Shown here one piece after another: positions 22,726-33,050 of a stretch of DNA of 64,000 nucleotides. Positions within the stretch are counted from its first letter, which is position 1. Every line of letters starts with the position of its first letter. The notes below the pieces were generated by a model, which was given only the letters and a program-made list of their open reading frames with translations, was not told the origin of the DNA and ran no database searches. Source of the stretch: Strigops habroptila (taxonomy: Eukaryota > Chordata > Aves > Psittaciformes > Psittacidae); NCBI RefSeq assembly GCF_004027225.2, contig NC_044297.2:409569-473568 (forward strand). The letters run 5' to 3'. The position numbers and the translations under genes were made by a program.

Positions 22726-25380
22726 TCACACCACCTTGTTGCAGATGACTCCCAGCTCCTCGATCTCGCACCGCACCTCGTCTCCTCTCTGCGAGGGGCA
22801 GGGAGACACTGGCAGCCACCCCCCAACCCCTCCATGGGGGCCTTTACACACCGTTCTGCCCCCCCCAGCACCCCCCAGCACCCCCTTTCCCCTCACCTTC
22901 AGAAACACGGGGGGCTTCCGAAAGCAGCCCACCCCAGGGGGGGTTCCCGTGAGCAGGATGTCCCCAGGGACCAGTGTGACGAAGCTGGGGGGGGGACAGA
23001 AGGTGTCACAATGGCCCCCGGGAGCGGATCCGGCGCCACCGGCCCCCCCTTACCGGGACACCCATGCGATGAGCCTGGGCAGGCGGAAGATGAGCTGGTT
23101 GGTGTTGCTGTCCTGCATCACCCGCCCGTTGACGCTGCAGCTGATGCGCAGGTTGTGGACGTCTGCGGGGAGCGAGGGGACGTGTCAGCGCAGGGAGGGG
23201 GCACGGGGGGGGTGCTGAGGGGCCGCCACCACCGCCAACCCCCCCAGGAGGGGAAAACAAGGAGCTTTTGGGGGCAAATCGGTGCCTGTTGCCTCTTGTG
23301 TCCGTCAGGAAAGAGCCTGTGCCCCATTCCCATCCCATCGCCGTACCCTGTTCCCATCCCTGTCCCCATCCCATCACTGTACCCTGTTCCCATCCCTGTC
23401 CCCATCCCCATCCAATCTCCATCCCCATCCCATCGCCATACCCTGTCCCCATCCCTGTCGCATCTCCGTCCCTATCCCATCACTGTACCCCATCCCATCA
23501 CTGTCCCCATCCCATCCCCATCCCCATCCCATCCCCATCCCCATCCCATCCCCATCCCATCACCGTCCCCATCCCATCCCCATCCCATCACCGTCCCCAT
23601 CCCATCCCCATCCTATCATCGTCCCCATCCCCATCCCATGCCATCCCCATCCCATCACCGTCCCCATCCCATCCCCATCCCATCACCGTCCCCATCCCAT
23701 CCCCATCCCATCACTGTCCCCATCCCATCCCCATCCCATCACTATCCCCATCCCCATCCCATCCCATCCCCATCCCATCACCGTCCCCATCCCATCCCCA
23801 TCCTATCATCGTCCCCATCCCCATCCCATGCCATCCCCATCCCATCACCGTCCCCATCCCCATCCCCATCCCCATCCCATCACTGTCCCCATCCCCATCC
23901 CATGCCATCCCCATCCCATCACCATCCCCATCCCATCCCCATCCCATCCCAATCCCATCCCCATCCCATCACTATCTCCATCCCCATCCCATCCCCATCC
24001 CCATCCCATCCCCATCCCATCACCGTCCCCATCCCATCCCCATCCCCATCCCACCCCGTCCCCATCCCATCCCCATCTCATCCCCATCCCATCACTATCC
24101 CCATCCCCATCCCATCCCATCCCCATCCCCATCCCATCCCCGTCCCCATCCCATCACCGTCCCCATCCCATCACCGTCCCATGCCGTCCCTGTCCCCATG
24201 CCGTCCCTGTCCCCATGCTGTCCCTGTCCCTCACCCGGCACTGCCTCCTTGGTGACAAGGGCTGGCCCCAGGGGACAGAAGGTGTCGAAGGTTTTCCCCA
24301 GCAGCCACTGCCGCCCGTTCCTGTTCATCTGCCAGTCCCGGGCACTGACATCGTTGCCCACCATGAAGCCCACGACATGCTCCATTGCCGATGCCTCCTT
24401 TGGGGGGGTGACAACGGGGACCCGCTTAATGTGGGGCCACACACCGAGACCCACCGAAAAGAGGGGGGGGCCGGGGGTCACCTCGATGTGCCGCCCCTTC
24501 TTCCCCACGACAGCGGCCAGCTCCACCTCCCAGTCCACCTCCTGTGGGGAGAAGAGGGGCTGAGCACCCATCACACGGCGGTGGGGGTTGGGGGGCCGGG
24601 GGTGCTCACGGTGCTGTCCTCGGGGTGCACGATGTCGTCGAAGGGCCCGATGATGGCGCTGGGGAACTTGCTGAAGATGATGGGCTCCTTGGGGACCTTC
24701 ACGTCCTGCTCCAGGCAGTGGTCGCGGTAGTTGAGCCCCACGCAGATCACCTTCTCGGGGTCACCCACGGGTGCCAGGAGCTGCACAGTGCCCCGCGGCA
24801 CCCGGTGACCCCCCGACTCCAGCGCCCTGTGGGGCACCCACCTCCGTACGGGGGCATTCACCTCTGTACGGGGGCACCCAGCTCTGTACGGGAGCATTCA
24901 CCTCTGTATGGGGGCACCCACCTCTGTACGGGAGCATTCACCTCTGTATGGGGGCACCCACCTCTGTATGGGAGCACCCACCTCTGTACAGGAGCATTCA
25001 CCTCTGTATGGGGGCACCCACCTCTGTATGGGAGCACCCACCTCTGTACAGGGCACCCACCTCTATGAGGACACCCACCTTTACGGCGACACCGACCTCT
25101 GTATGGGGCACCCACCTTTGTACTGGGGCACCCACCTTTATGGGGGTACCCACCTTTGGATGGGGCACCCACCTTTGGATGGGGGCACCCACCTCTGTGC
25201 CGCGGCCAGCCCGCTGGTGCCGGTGTGCAGGAACTCCCGCATGGAGCGGGGCAGGGCAGGCTCCGCCGCGCTCAGATCCACCAGCGCGTCCCCCCCGGGC
25301 GTCACCTCCAGCCCCAGGCGGGGCTCGGGCCCCCCCGGCCCCCGGAACCGCACCAGGCGCATGGCCCCGGCCAGGCGCAT
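22726..25380 (-). CDS. FAHD2A: FAHD2A, fumarylacetoacetate hydrolase domain-containing protein 2
   Basis: Seven exons: 25380-25193, 24826-24610, 24541-24482, 24397-24235, 23162-23054, 22984-22897 and 22788-22726, in all 295 residues (human 314). The FAH fold is clear: [48 protein letters not shown] (metal-binding acidic residues), [30 protein letters not shown] and the end GVICNKVV. The family members are metal-dependent hydrolases or decarboxylases, often mitochondrial; the substrate of FAHD2 is not settled. The start used ([12 protein letters not shown]) has a second in-frame ATG six codons on. Human FAHD2A has a longer N-terminus, so a further 5' exon joined at the acceptor near 25405 is possible. 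Human FAHD2A also neighbours KCNIP3. Introns 1 and 4 hold minisatellites. Confidence 0.92.
23320..24232. repeat. CCCATC minisatellite in FAHD2A intron 4
   Basis: About 900 bases of 'catccccatcccatcaccgt'-type units built on CCCATC and CCCCATC hexa- and heptamers. The transcribed (minus) strand reads GGGATGGGGATGG and is a strong candidate for G-quadruplexes. Three frames are open for hundreds of codons. Confidence 0.92.
24838..25192. repeat. Minisatellite in FAHD2A intron 1 ('acctctgta(t/c)ggg(g)gcaccc')
   Basis: Tandem units of about 20 bases alternate between 'gggagcattcacctctgtat' and 'gggggcacccacctctgtac', making a higher-order unit near 40 bases. The array runs right up to the donor of exon 1 (25193), so the donor sequence GTGGGTG is itself part of a repeat unit. 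Confidence 0.88.
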
Positions 25381-25469
25381 CCCTGAGCCGCCAACCGGGA
25401 CCCTGGGATCCTGCCCGGAGAGGAGCGCGTCCGTGCCCCGGGACCCCCCCGACCCCGCACTGCTCCCAT

Positions 25470-25765
25470 CCCAGGTGATTCCCCCCCCGATCCTGCTCAG
25501 CCCAATGCCAGGGATGCCCCAATCCCAGGGGATCCCCCCTGCCCCGATCCTGCTCAGCCTGACCCCAGCGGATCCAACCCCCGGTCCATGAGGATCCTCC
25601 CGATCCCGCCCAGCCCCAATCCCAGGTGATTCCCCCCTTATCCCAAGGGATCCCCCGGATCCCGCCCAGCCCCAATCCCGGGGGATCCCTGCTTCATCCC
25701 AAGGGATCCCCCGGATCGAGCACAACCCAATCCCTGGGGATCCCCCCCCCGATCCCACCCAGCCC
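25470..25765. repeat. Minisatellite 5' of FAHD2A ('cccagccccaatcccagggg')
   Basis: Diverged units of about 45-55 bases, each with 'gatcc(c/t)gcccagcccc' and 'aatcccaggggatcccccc', precede the FAHD2A first coding exon. Confidence 0.75.
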
Positions 25766-25939
25766 CGACCCCAGGGTGCCCTCTCCCCGCTCAGGCACAT
25801 CCCAGCGGTCACCCCCCCCCGCCGTCCCCCCGCTCCCGGCGCGGGACCCCCCGATCCCGCCGCGCCCGGACCCGGGGGGGGGGGTCCCCGGGGCCACCTA
25901 CGTCACGTCCCGCGCTCAGCCCGCGCCGAGTCCCCGCCC

Positions 25940-26160
25940 CGCCCTCGGGCCCACCAATGAGAAAGCCGACAACATCCCGCCGTGCGGCCAATAAGAACAG
26001 GGGGCGTTCGCCCGTGAAGCCAATAAGAACCGGAGGCGTTCGGCCGCTAAGCCAATGAGAGTAGGCAGAGTTCGGCCGCTCAGCCAATGAGAGCCGGAGC
26101 GGGAGGAAGCAGCGGCGTTGCTAGGATACGCGGAGCGGCCGCCGTGTGGGCGCCGCCATG
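25940..26160. promoter_or_regulatory. Five-fold CCAAT-box array, probable FAHD2A promoter
   Basis: CCAAT pentamers start at 25954, 25988, 26020, 26052 and 26084, spaced 34, 32, 32 and 32 bases. The last three units share a 32-base module, 'ccaat(a/g)aga...gttcggccgct(a/c)ag', so this is a small tandem repeat of an NF-Y site at about three helical turns. It is followed by 'gcgttgctagg' (RFX-like half site) and a YY1-like 'gccgccatgac'. FAHD2A is transcribed leftward from here and KCNIP3 ends about 100 bases to the right. Confidence 0.75.
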
Positions 26161-26266
26161 ACAGCGCCGACCCCCCCCCCCGCCCGTCGGCACCGAAATC
26201 CGCGGGTTTGTCCCCAAACTGCCGCTACCGGCTTTAATTAGAAAACACCCCGCGGGAGCCGCGGCT

Positions 26267-28792
26267 CTAGATCGCGTCCTCGAAGATGCGCATGGAGCTC
26301 ATGATGTCCTCGTCCTGCTCGGGGCCGGCAGCGGGTCAGCCCCGGAGCTGCCGCCGCGGCCCCCCCCGCGCCTCGTGTCGGGGCGGGAGAGGAGCGGCCG
26401 CCGGCGGCGGGGGGAGGAGGAGGAGGTGATGATGATGATGAAGCCCACGGGGGGCTCCTCACCTTCAGGCAGGTCTCCAGGAACTCCTCGAAGGTCACCA
26501 CGCCGTCGCCGTTCCTGTCCATCTTCTGCGGGGCAAGAGACGGGGCTCGGCGGGGACTGTCCCGGACCCGGTGCCGGTGCCGGTGCCGGCCCCGCTGTGT
26601 TTGCTGGGTCGAGGCGGGGCGTCCTCACCTGGAAGAAGAGCTCCACGTGCTCGGCGGGCGCGCTGTCCCGCGGCGCGGGCCGGGTGCAGCGCCCCATCAT
26701 GTCGTAGATGGACTTCATGATCTGCAGCATCTCCTGAGCGGGGACAGAGCGGGGCTGTGGTGACGGGGACACCCCCCGCTGAGGGCACCCCTGTCCCCAG
26801 CGCCCACCCCCTGGGGTGCTCCCAGCCTCGAGTCACCTCCTTGGTGATGCAGCCGTCTTTATTGATGTCGTAGAGGTTAAACGCCCATCGCAGCTTCTGC
26901 TGCACCGTCCCTCGCAGCAGCACCGAGAGCCCCAGGACAAAATCCTGCCGGAGGAACCGCGGTTGTGAGCGGGAACATCCCGATGAGACCGCAGGGATGG
27001 GACCCTCATCTCCCCCCCTCCTCCGGCGCTGCCACCGGATGCCCCGGTGGGAATTGTGTGTTTTATCCCTATTGATCCCGTTGCCACTCTCGCTCGCAGC
27101 TATTTTTAATCCCCGCGGTGAAGCCGGTGCCGCAGTGCCGGCATCAACCCCGGCACCGGCTCCACACAGAGCGGAGCTGCGATCCTGGAGGAAGAGCTCA
27201 TGGATCACCTGGAAGCAGAGGGCCCCGTTGCGGTCAGCGTCGAAGGCGTCGAACAAGAAGCGCGCGTAGGTGCTGGCGTCTGCGGGGGGAGCGGGAGCCG
27301 GTGAAGCCGCCGCATCCCGGCCCCCGTTCCCATCGGCATCGCCCGCCGCCACTCACCGCCTTGCGGGAAGAACCGGGAGTAGATGAGCGTGAAGGTCTCC
27401 TCGTCCACGAGGCCGCTGGGACACTCCTGGCAGGGAAGCGGGCGCCCGGTGAGGCCGTGGCTCGGGCGCAGCCGCGCTCGGGGTGAGGGCCCCCCCGACT
27501 CACGCTCTTGAAGCCGCGGTACAGGGATCGCAGCTCCCGCTTGGAGAACTTGGTCCGTGCCAGCAGCTGCTCCAGCTCCTCTGGTTGGTGCCGCGCGGCC
27601 GCCAGCTCCAGCTCGGCATCGCCGCCGTCTGCCCCCAGCAGTGGGGCTTCTCCGCATCATTCCAGCCTCATCCCACCCAGATCCTCCCCCCCACCCCCCC
27701 CCCCCGGACCTGCTGGGGGACCCCAAACACCCCTTGTGCTGGGGGGAAAAGGGGCAGCTCCGGGTTGAACATCCCGAGGGGAAGGCGCCCGATCCCAGGG
27801 TTTCCCCTGGAGCCTCCAGCAGCGCATTCCCGGGGTGTGGAACATCTCGCTCCGGCCCCGCTAATGCTGCCTCCCGCCCCGGCGGAAGGTAATTAATAAA
27901 TGATGCCTCATTAATAATTGCAGCTCAGGAGGCCCCCGCGGAGCCTCTCAGCGCCGGGATCGGGAATGTTGGGGTGGGAAAACCAGCCCAGGGAGAGGCT
28001 CTGCAGTGCCGGGGCACCAGGAGCACCCCAAAACCCCTCGGGTGCTGCCAGGGGTGGTTAACCCCCATCTCCTCCCGAGCCGGGTATTCCGGGTGCAAAG
28101 GGGAAGCGCTGAGCCCCTTCTTCCATGTGGGAATTGGGGGTCCCAATGTCCCATCTCTGGGGGGCACTTGGGGGTCTTGGGGAGGGATTGACGTGTCGGG
28201 GCCTTGAGGGCAATGGGAGATTGAGGATCCCCCCTTTAGGAGGGTTTGGGGGTCACTGTGGGCTGGGGTCTCCCCATCACCCCACCCGGGGGCGTCTTAA
28301 GGGGCACAAATATCCCAGCCTCCCCCCCAGGAGAGTCTCTGTGTGGGGGGATCCCCTGTGCCCCCTCACTGCGGTGTTTATGGGGGGCTGGGCCCAGCCC
28401 CACAGGGAAGGGCAGAGCAAGGCTGGGCCATGACGCGGCAGGGGGGGGGCAGGGCGGGGGAGGGGCTGCGGCTCCCCCCGCACCCCCAAACCCTCAGGTT
28501 CACCCCCAACCACCCCCTCCCGGGGGGGGAACCCCCAAAACCCTGCAGGGTTGACCCTATGGGGGCCTATTGATGGGCCCAACAGGTCCTTTAATGGGGG
28601 GGGGACACCCCAAGAGGTGGAGGGGGGACTGAGAATAGGTTAATTAATAAGGATTAATTAGGGTTAATTAAAGGGGAGGGGGGTGGTACCTTCCACAGAG
28701 ATGGGCTCCAGGATCCCGAACTGCTTGAGGACGGCGATGAAGAGGAGGATGACCACGGCCACGGCGCACAGCTCCATGCCCTGGATGCCCAT
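26267..28792 (-). CDS. KCNIP3: KCNIP3 (KChIP3/calsenilin/DREAM), isoform with membrane-anchored KIS N-terminus
   Basis: Eight exons: 28792-28690, 27628-27504, 27426-27357, 27279-27209, 26944-26837, 26733-26629, 26525-26463 and 26314-26267, giving 230 residues. Four EF-hands are present: a degenerate first hand in [12 protein letters not shown], then [24 protein letters not shown] and [25 protein letters not shown] and [10 protein letters not shown] are KChIP signatures. The protein is a calcium-binding beta subunit of Kv4 channels; KCNIP3 also binds presenilin and, as DREAM, DNA. The first exon codes a hydrophobic segment ([20 protein letters not shown]) very like the KIS domain of KChIP4a, which retains and slows Kv4 channels. 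The usual soluble KCNIP3 first exon is not in the window upstream as far as I can see, so other first exons may exist. Assignment to KCNIP3 over KCNIP1/2/4 rests on FAHD2A adjacency. Confidence 0.88.
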
Positions 28793-29820
28793 GGCCGGTG
28801 GTGGGGAGAGGGGGGGGACCACTGGGATCGAGGTGTCCTCTGTGTGTCCCCCCCCTCCGGCACCCCGGGCTGGGGGTGAGGGTGGCGGCGAGCGGGTGCG
28901 TCCGGGCGACGCTGCGGCGGGGCCGGCCGTCCGTCCTGCCCTCCTCCCTTGGCACCGGCCCATGGCCCCCCCCGCCAGGGCTTAGCCCTCTCCAGCCAAA
29001 GGGGTGCAAAGGGGCTCCGGTACCACACCCCCCCCCAGCACCCATGGGTGCAAAGCACAGCACAGGCCTTGGAATCGGGTTGGAAAAGGGCTGGTTTGGG
29101 GGTGTCACACACCCCCCAGGGGGGACGTGGTGGTTGTGGGTTGCACCTCCCCCTGCTTTCCAATGCTCAGAACACGAGGGGTGGTCAGTGGGGGGGTAAT
29201 GAGGGGTGGGGGGACACAGGGGGTGGCCTCGTCACCCTGAGGTGGGATGTCCCCAAGGCCCTGGGGCACCATCTGCATCCCCTCAGGGGTGTTGCTGTGC
29301 CTCGAGGGGGGGTCCCTGTCCCCATGGCTGCACAGACATTGCCCCATCACCCCATGGGTGCCCCCATCGCTTGGGGTCCTCCTGTTCCCAGGGCTCCGGG
29401 GCATCCCCCGGGGGGTGTCCCTGTCCCCAGGATCCCATTGTCCTCATGGTCCCGTCTCTATCCCTTGGGTGGGTGTCCCTGTCCCCAACGGACATCATCC
29501 CTGCCCCCCCACTGTGTGCCTGTCCCTTGGGGATGACCCCATCCCTTGGGGGTGACCTCATCCCTTGGGGGTGACCTCATCCCTTGGGGGGGCCCTCCTG
29601 TCCCCGAGGCCCTGGGACATGTCTCCATCCCTTGGGGGGTGTCCCCATGGTCCCCCATTACCCCCCCTCCACCCCTCACCGAGGGGCGGAGCCAGCCGTG
29701 GGGAGGGGGCGTGGCCAGACTCTAGGGCGTGGCTTTGGTCACATGGGGGCGCGGCCAGCAACAGGGGGCGTGGCTTCGCTGGAGAGGGCGTGTCTGAGCC
29801 TCAAGCCCCGCCCCCGCCCC
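28793..29820. other. KCNIP3-COX5B interval with 'ccccatcccttgggg' repeat
   Basis: No gene is seen between the KCNIP3 first exon and COX5B. From about 29210 to 29670 the sequence is a diverged tandem array of 'tgtccctgtcccc' and 'catcccttgggggtgacct' units. CpG density rises after 29690 into the COX5B promoter. Confidence 0.65.
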
Positions 29821-29825
29821 CGAAC

Positions 29826-29877
29826 CGCCGCAACTTCCACTTCCGCCGCCGCCGCCGCCGTCTCCGCCGCCGCCGCC
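29826..29877 (+). promoter_or_regulatory. COX5B: COX5B core promoter with ETS/GABP-type sites
   Basis: Two 'acttcc(g/a)' motifs, reverse complements of the GGAA core, stand at about 29831-29844 in a CpG-rich, TATA-less context directly before the start codon. Paired GABP/NRF-2 sites at this place are well known for mammalian COX5B. Confidence 0.55.
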
Positions 29878-30491
29878 ATGGCCTCAAGGTTACTGCGGGT
29901 GAGCGCGGCCCTGCGGCTGCTGCCCGCCGCCTGTGCCCGCGCCGCGCCCGCCCGCGGCCTCGCCATGCCCGGTGAGCGGGGGGGGAACCGGGAGCGGGGG
30001 CTGGGGCTGTACCGCGCTGCCCGGTCTGACCGCGCTGCCCCGCAGGCGGCCTGGCCACCGATGAGGAGCAGGCGACGGGCCTGGAGCGGAAAGTGCTGGA
30101 GGCCATGAACAAGGGCCTGGTGAGTGCGGGGGTGCGGGGGGGGCGGCAGGTCCCGGTGACCCGGCCCCGCTGACGCCGCGCCCCGCAGGACCCGTACAGC
30201 ATGTTCCGGCCGAAGCGCTACGCGGGGACCAAGGAGGACCCGAACCTCGTCCCGTCCATCACCAACAAGCGCATCGTGGGGTGCGTCTGTAAGTGACAGC
30301 GCCCCCCCCCGCCATTGCCCCTCCGTCCGCCCCTGTGCCCGCCCCTGTGTCCGTCCGGCCCCTCCTCTTCCTCCGTAGGCGAAGAGGACAACAGCTGCGT
30401 GGTCTGGTTCTGGCTGCACAAGGGCGAGGCCCAGCGCTGCCCCTCCTGCGGCGCCCACTACAAGCTCATCCCGCACGAGCTGCCCCACTGA
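29878..30491 (+). CDS. COX5B: COX5B, cytochrome c oxidase subunit 5B
   Basis: Four exons, 29878-29971, 30046-30119, 30189-30288 and 30379-30491, give 126 residues (human 129). An Arg/Ala-rich, acid-free presequence ([20 protein letters not shown]) is a typical mitochondrial import signal. The mature part has [39 protein letters not shown] and [12 protein letters not shown]. The zinc site is complete: two cysteines in GCVCEED and two in QRCPSCGAH. The subunit sits on the matrix side of complex IV. A CATAAA at 30586-30591 near the 3' end is the likely poly(A) signal, as no AATAAA is present. Confidence 0.96.
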
Positions 30492-31037
30492 GGACCCCAC
30501 CGGAGCCGCTTCTCAGCCCCACAACGCGTGGAGCCCCCTCCCCCCATTTCCTCCTTTATCCCCCTCCAGGGGGCTGCTCCCCCCACATAAAGAGTTTGTG
30601 TCTGTGAGGCTCTGACTGCGTGTGTGCTGGGGGGGGCAGCACCCATGGGTGCGGGGGGCTGGAGGGGGGGGTGTCGTGACCTCGGGCTTCATTTGGGGGC
30701 TCAGTGTCCCTGTGCCGGAGGGAGGGCGGGCAGTGGGGGGCTCAAGGGGGGTGCACGCACACTGCCCGGTCCCGTGGCTGTGGGAGTTGACCAGAGGGGC
30801 CGCCCCCCGGGCTCTGCGGTGGTTCAGCCCCATGAACACGGGAGGTGCAGGAGCAGCCCCGGGCTGGGGGGGGGTCCTGGAGGTCCCTGTGCAGCCCCCC
30901 AGGGGGCCTCGAGGCTGCCGTGGCCCCGGTGCAGCCCCCGATGATGTCATCAGTGATGTCATTCACCCGCGGAGCAGGCGGGACCTGCCGGATGGTCCAT
31001 GCGTGTGTCCCCCCCCCAGCGCTGCTGACGCTGCCAG

Positions 31038-31264
31038 TGACGTCATGCTGCTCGGCGCTGGCGTCACGCACGCCGGAGGAGGGGCGGGGTCAGCGCCGCG
31101 CGCGGAGCCAATGGGAGCCGCCTGCGGCCGCGAGTGACGGGCGGGGCTGGCGATGACGTCACGGCGGCGCGCGGAGAGGGGGGGCGGGGCTCAGCGCAGA
31201 GGGCGCGCGGGGACGCGGTAGGCGGGGCTTCGGCGGCGGCGCGCGGAGTGCGGCGGTGACGTCA
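31038..31264. promoter_or_regulatory. PURB: Three perfect CRE palindromes upstream of PURB
   Basis: TGACGTCA occurs exactly at 31038-31045, 31154-31161 and 31257-31264, and near-matches (gatgtcat, cgtcacgc) lie between. All are in the CpG island before the PURB start at 31345, as is an ETS core CCGGAAG at 31296. The start codon itself is in a YY1-type AAGATGGCGG. The sites suggest CREB/ATF control of PURB, or of an unseen divergent transcript. Confidence 0.7.
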
Positions 31265-31344
31265 CCCCTGTCGCAGAGGGGCGGGGCGGGGCCCGCCGGA
31301 AGCGGGGCGGTCGCGCGCGGAAGGGCCGGCGCGGGGCGGACAAG

Positions 31345-32355
31345 ATGGCGGACGGGGACAGCGGCAGCGAGCGCGGCGGCGGGTTCGGGACCGGGCGCGG
31401 CGGAGCGGGAGGAGGCGGCGGCGGGGCCGGGTCCGGAGGAGGCTCCGGCGGCGGAGCGGGCCCCGAGCAGGAGACGCAGGAGCTGGCGTCGAAGCGGCTG
31501 GATATCCAGAACAAGCGGTTCTACCTGGACGTGAAGCAGAACGCCAAGGGCCGGTTCCTGAAGATCGCCGAGGTCGGGGCGGGCGGCTCCAAGAGCCGCC
31601 TCACGCTCTCCATGGCCGTGGCCGCCGAGTTCCGCGACTACCTGGGCGACTTCATCGAGCACTACGCGCAGCTCGGCCCCTCCAGCCCCGAGCAGCTCGC
31701 CCAGGCCGCCGGCCCCCCCGGCGAGGACGGCGCCGGCCCCGGCCCCCGCCGCGCCCTCAAGAGCGAGTTCCTGGTGCGGGAGAACCGCAAGTACTACCTG
31801 GACCTGAAGGAGAACCAGCGCGGCCGCTTCCTCCGCATCCGCCAGACCGTCAACCGCGGCCCCGGCGGCCCGGGGGGGTTCCCGGGCGGTCCCCCCGGGC
31901 TGCAGAGCGGCCAGACCATCGCGCTGCCGGCGCAGGGCCTCATCGAGTTCCGCGATGCTCTGGCCAAGCTCATCGACGACTACGGAGGGGAGGAGGACGA
32001 GCTGGGCGGCCCCGGCGGCGGCGGCCCCGGCGGGGGGGGGCTCTATGGGGAGCTGCCCGAGGGCACGTCCATCACGGTGGACTCGAAGCGCTTCTTCTTC
32101 GACGTGGGCTGCAACAAGTACGGCGTGTTCCTGCGGGTGAGCGAGGTGAAGCCGTCCTACCGCAACGCCATCACCGTCCCCTACAAGGCTTGGGCCAAGT
32201 TCGGCGGCGCCTTCTGCCGCTACGCCGAGGAGATGCGCGACATCCAGGAGCGCCAGCGGGACAAGCTCTACGACCGCCGCGCCGGCCCCCCCGGCCCCGG
32301 CAGCGGCAGCGGCGCCGGCGACGACTCGGACGGCGACGACGTGGACGACGACTGA
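31345..32355 (+). CDS. PURB: PURB, Pur-beta purine-rich single-strand DNA/RNA-binding protein
   Basis: An intronless frame of 336 residues (human 312). After a Gly/Ser-rich head it has the three PUR repeats: [20 protein letters not shown] and on, [20 protein letters not shown] and on, and [20 protein letters not shown] and on. Linkers are Gly/Pro-rich and longer than in mammals; the tail is acidic ([11 protein letters not shown]). Repeats I and II make the nucleic-acid-binding PUR domain and repeat III the dimer domain. The protein represses genes such as smooth-muscle actin and binds purine-rich strands. The start codon lies in a strong context, and the protein begins [13 protein letters not shown] as in mammals. 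A long 3' UTR follows. Confidence 0.97.
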   Translation: MADGDSGSERGGGFGTGRGGAGGGGGGAGSGGGSGGGAGPEQETQELASKRLDIQNKRFYLDVKQNAKGRFLKIAEVGAGGSKSRLTLSMAVAAEFRDYLGDFIEHYAQLGPSSPEQLAQAAGPPGEDGAGPGPRRALKSEFLVRENRKYYLDLKENQRGRFLRIRQTVNRGPGGPGGFPGGPPGLQSGQTIALPAQGLIEFRDALAKLIDDYGGEEDELGGPGGGGPGGGGLYGELPEGTSITVDSKRFFFDVGCNKYGVFLRVSEVKPSYRNAITVPYKAWAKFGGAFCRYAEEMRDIQERQRDKLYDRRAGPPGPGSGSGAGDDSDGDDVDDD

Positions 32356-32689
32356 GCCCCGGATCCCGCCGCCGGCCCCTTCCCCGACACCCCGACGACA
32401 CCCTCAGACACCCCCCCCCCCAAAAAAAAACCCGACACCCCCCCCCCCCCCCCCAACGCCACCGGAGAGAGGGAGAGACCGGCCCGACCGCGACGGCGCC
32501 GCCGAGGACTCGCTGCTGGTTGCTGGGGGGGGGGAGCGACCGGATCCGAGCCCGGCCCGCGCCGATGGAGCCACCGGGGGCACCACCGAGACCAGCCACG
32601 TGCCGACACCAGCGCCGGGGGGGGGGCAGCGGCAGAGCCGGCGGAGCCGGGGCGGGGACACACATGGACCAACGTCCGTTCCCTCTTCT

Positions 32690-33050
32690 GTATTCCCCCC
32701 GTTTCCCCTCTTCCCCCTTTATTTACCTTTCCCCCCCCTTTATTTCCCCTTTTTCCCCTTTATTTCCTCTTTTTCTCTCTTTATTTCCTCTTTTCCCCCT
32801 TCGCATTCCTACTTCTCCCCCTTTGCTTTCCCCGTTTTCCCTTTTCGCCCCTTACTTTCCTTCTCCTTTTACTTTCTTTTTTCCCCCTTTATTTTCCTTT
32901 TTTACCTTTTATTTTCTCTCTTTCCCCTTTTCTTTCCCTCCTTTCTTTCCCCTTTTCCCTCTTTCTCCCCCTCTTTCCTTTCTATTTTCATCTATTTCTC
33001 CCCTTTAATCCCCCCCCCATTCCCTTCCTTTCCTCCCCTCTCCTTGCCAG
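32690..33050. repeat. Polypyrimidine tract in PURB 3' UTR
   Basis: About 350 bases of 'tttcccctttttcccctttatttcc' character, like the 14412-15232 tract but more C-rich and with regular 'ttta' interruptions. Confidence 0.85.

Noticed and set aside
23282-24730. Very long Pro/His/Ile/Ser ORFs (over 400 codons) on the + strand
   Set aside because: They are the CCCATC minisatellite inside FAHD2A intron 4 read in different frames; composition and period explain the open frame, and real FAHD2A exons run antisense through them.
26158-26226. Small + strand ORF starting ATGACAGCGCCG just after the CCAAT array
   Set aside because: It is short, proline-rich by chance of a C run, and overlaps the KCNIP3 3' end; no splice partner was found.
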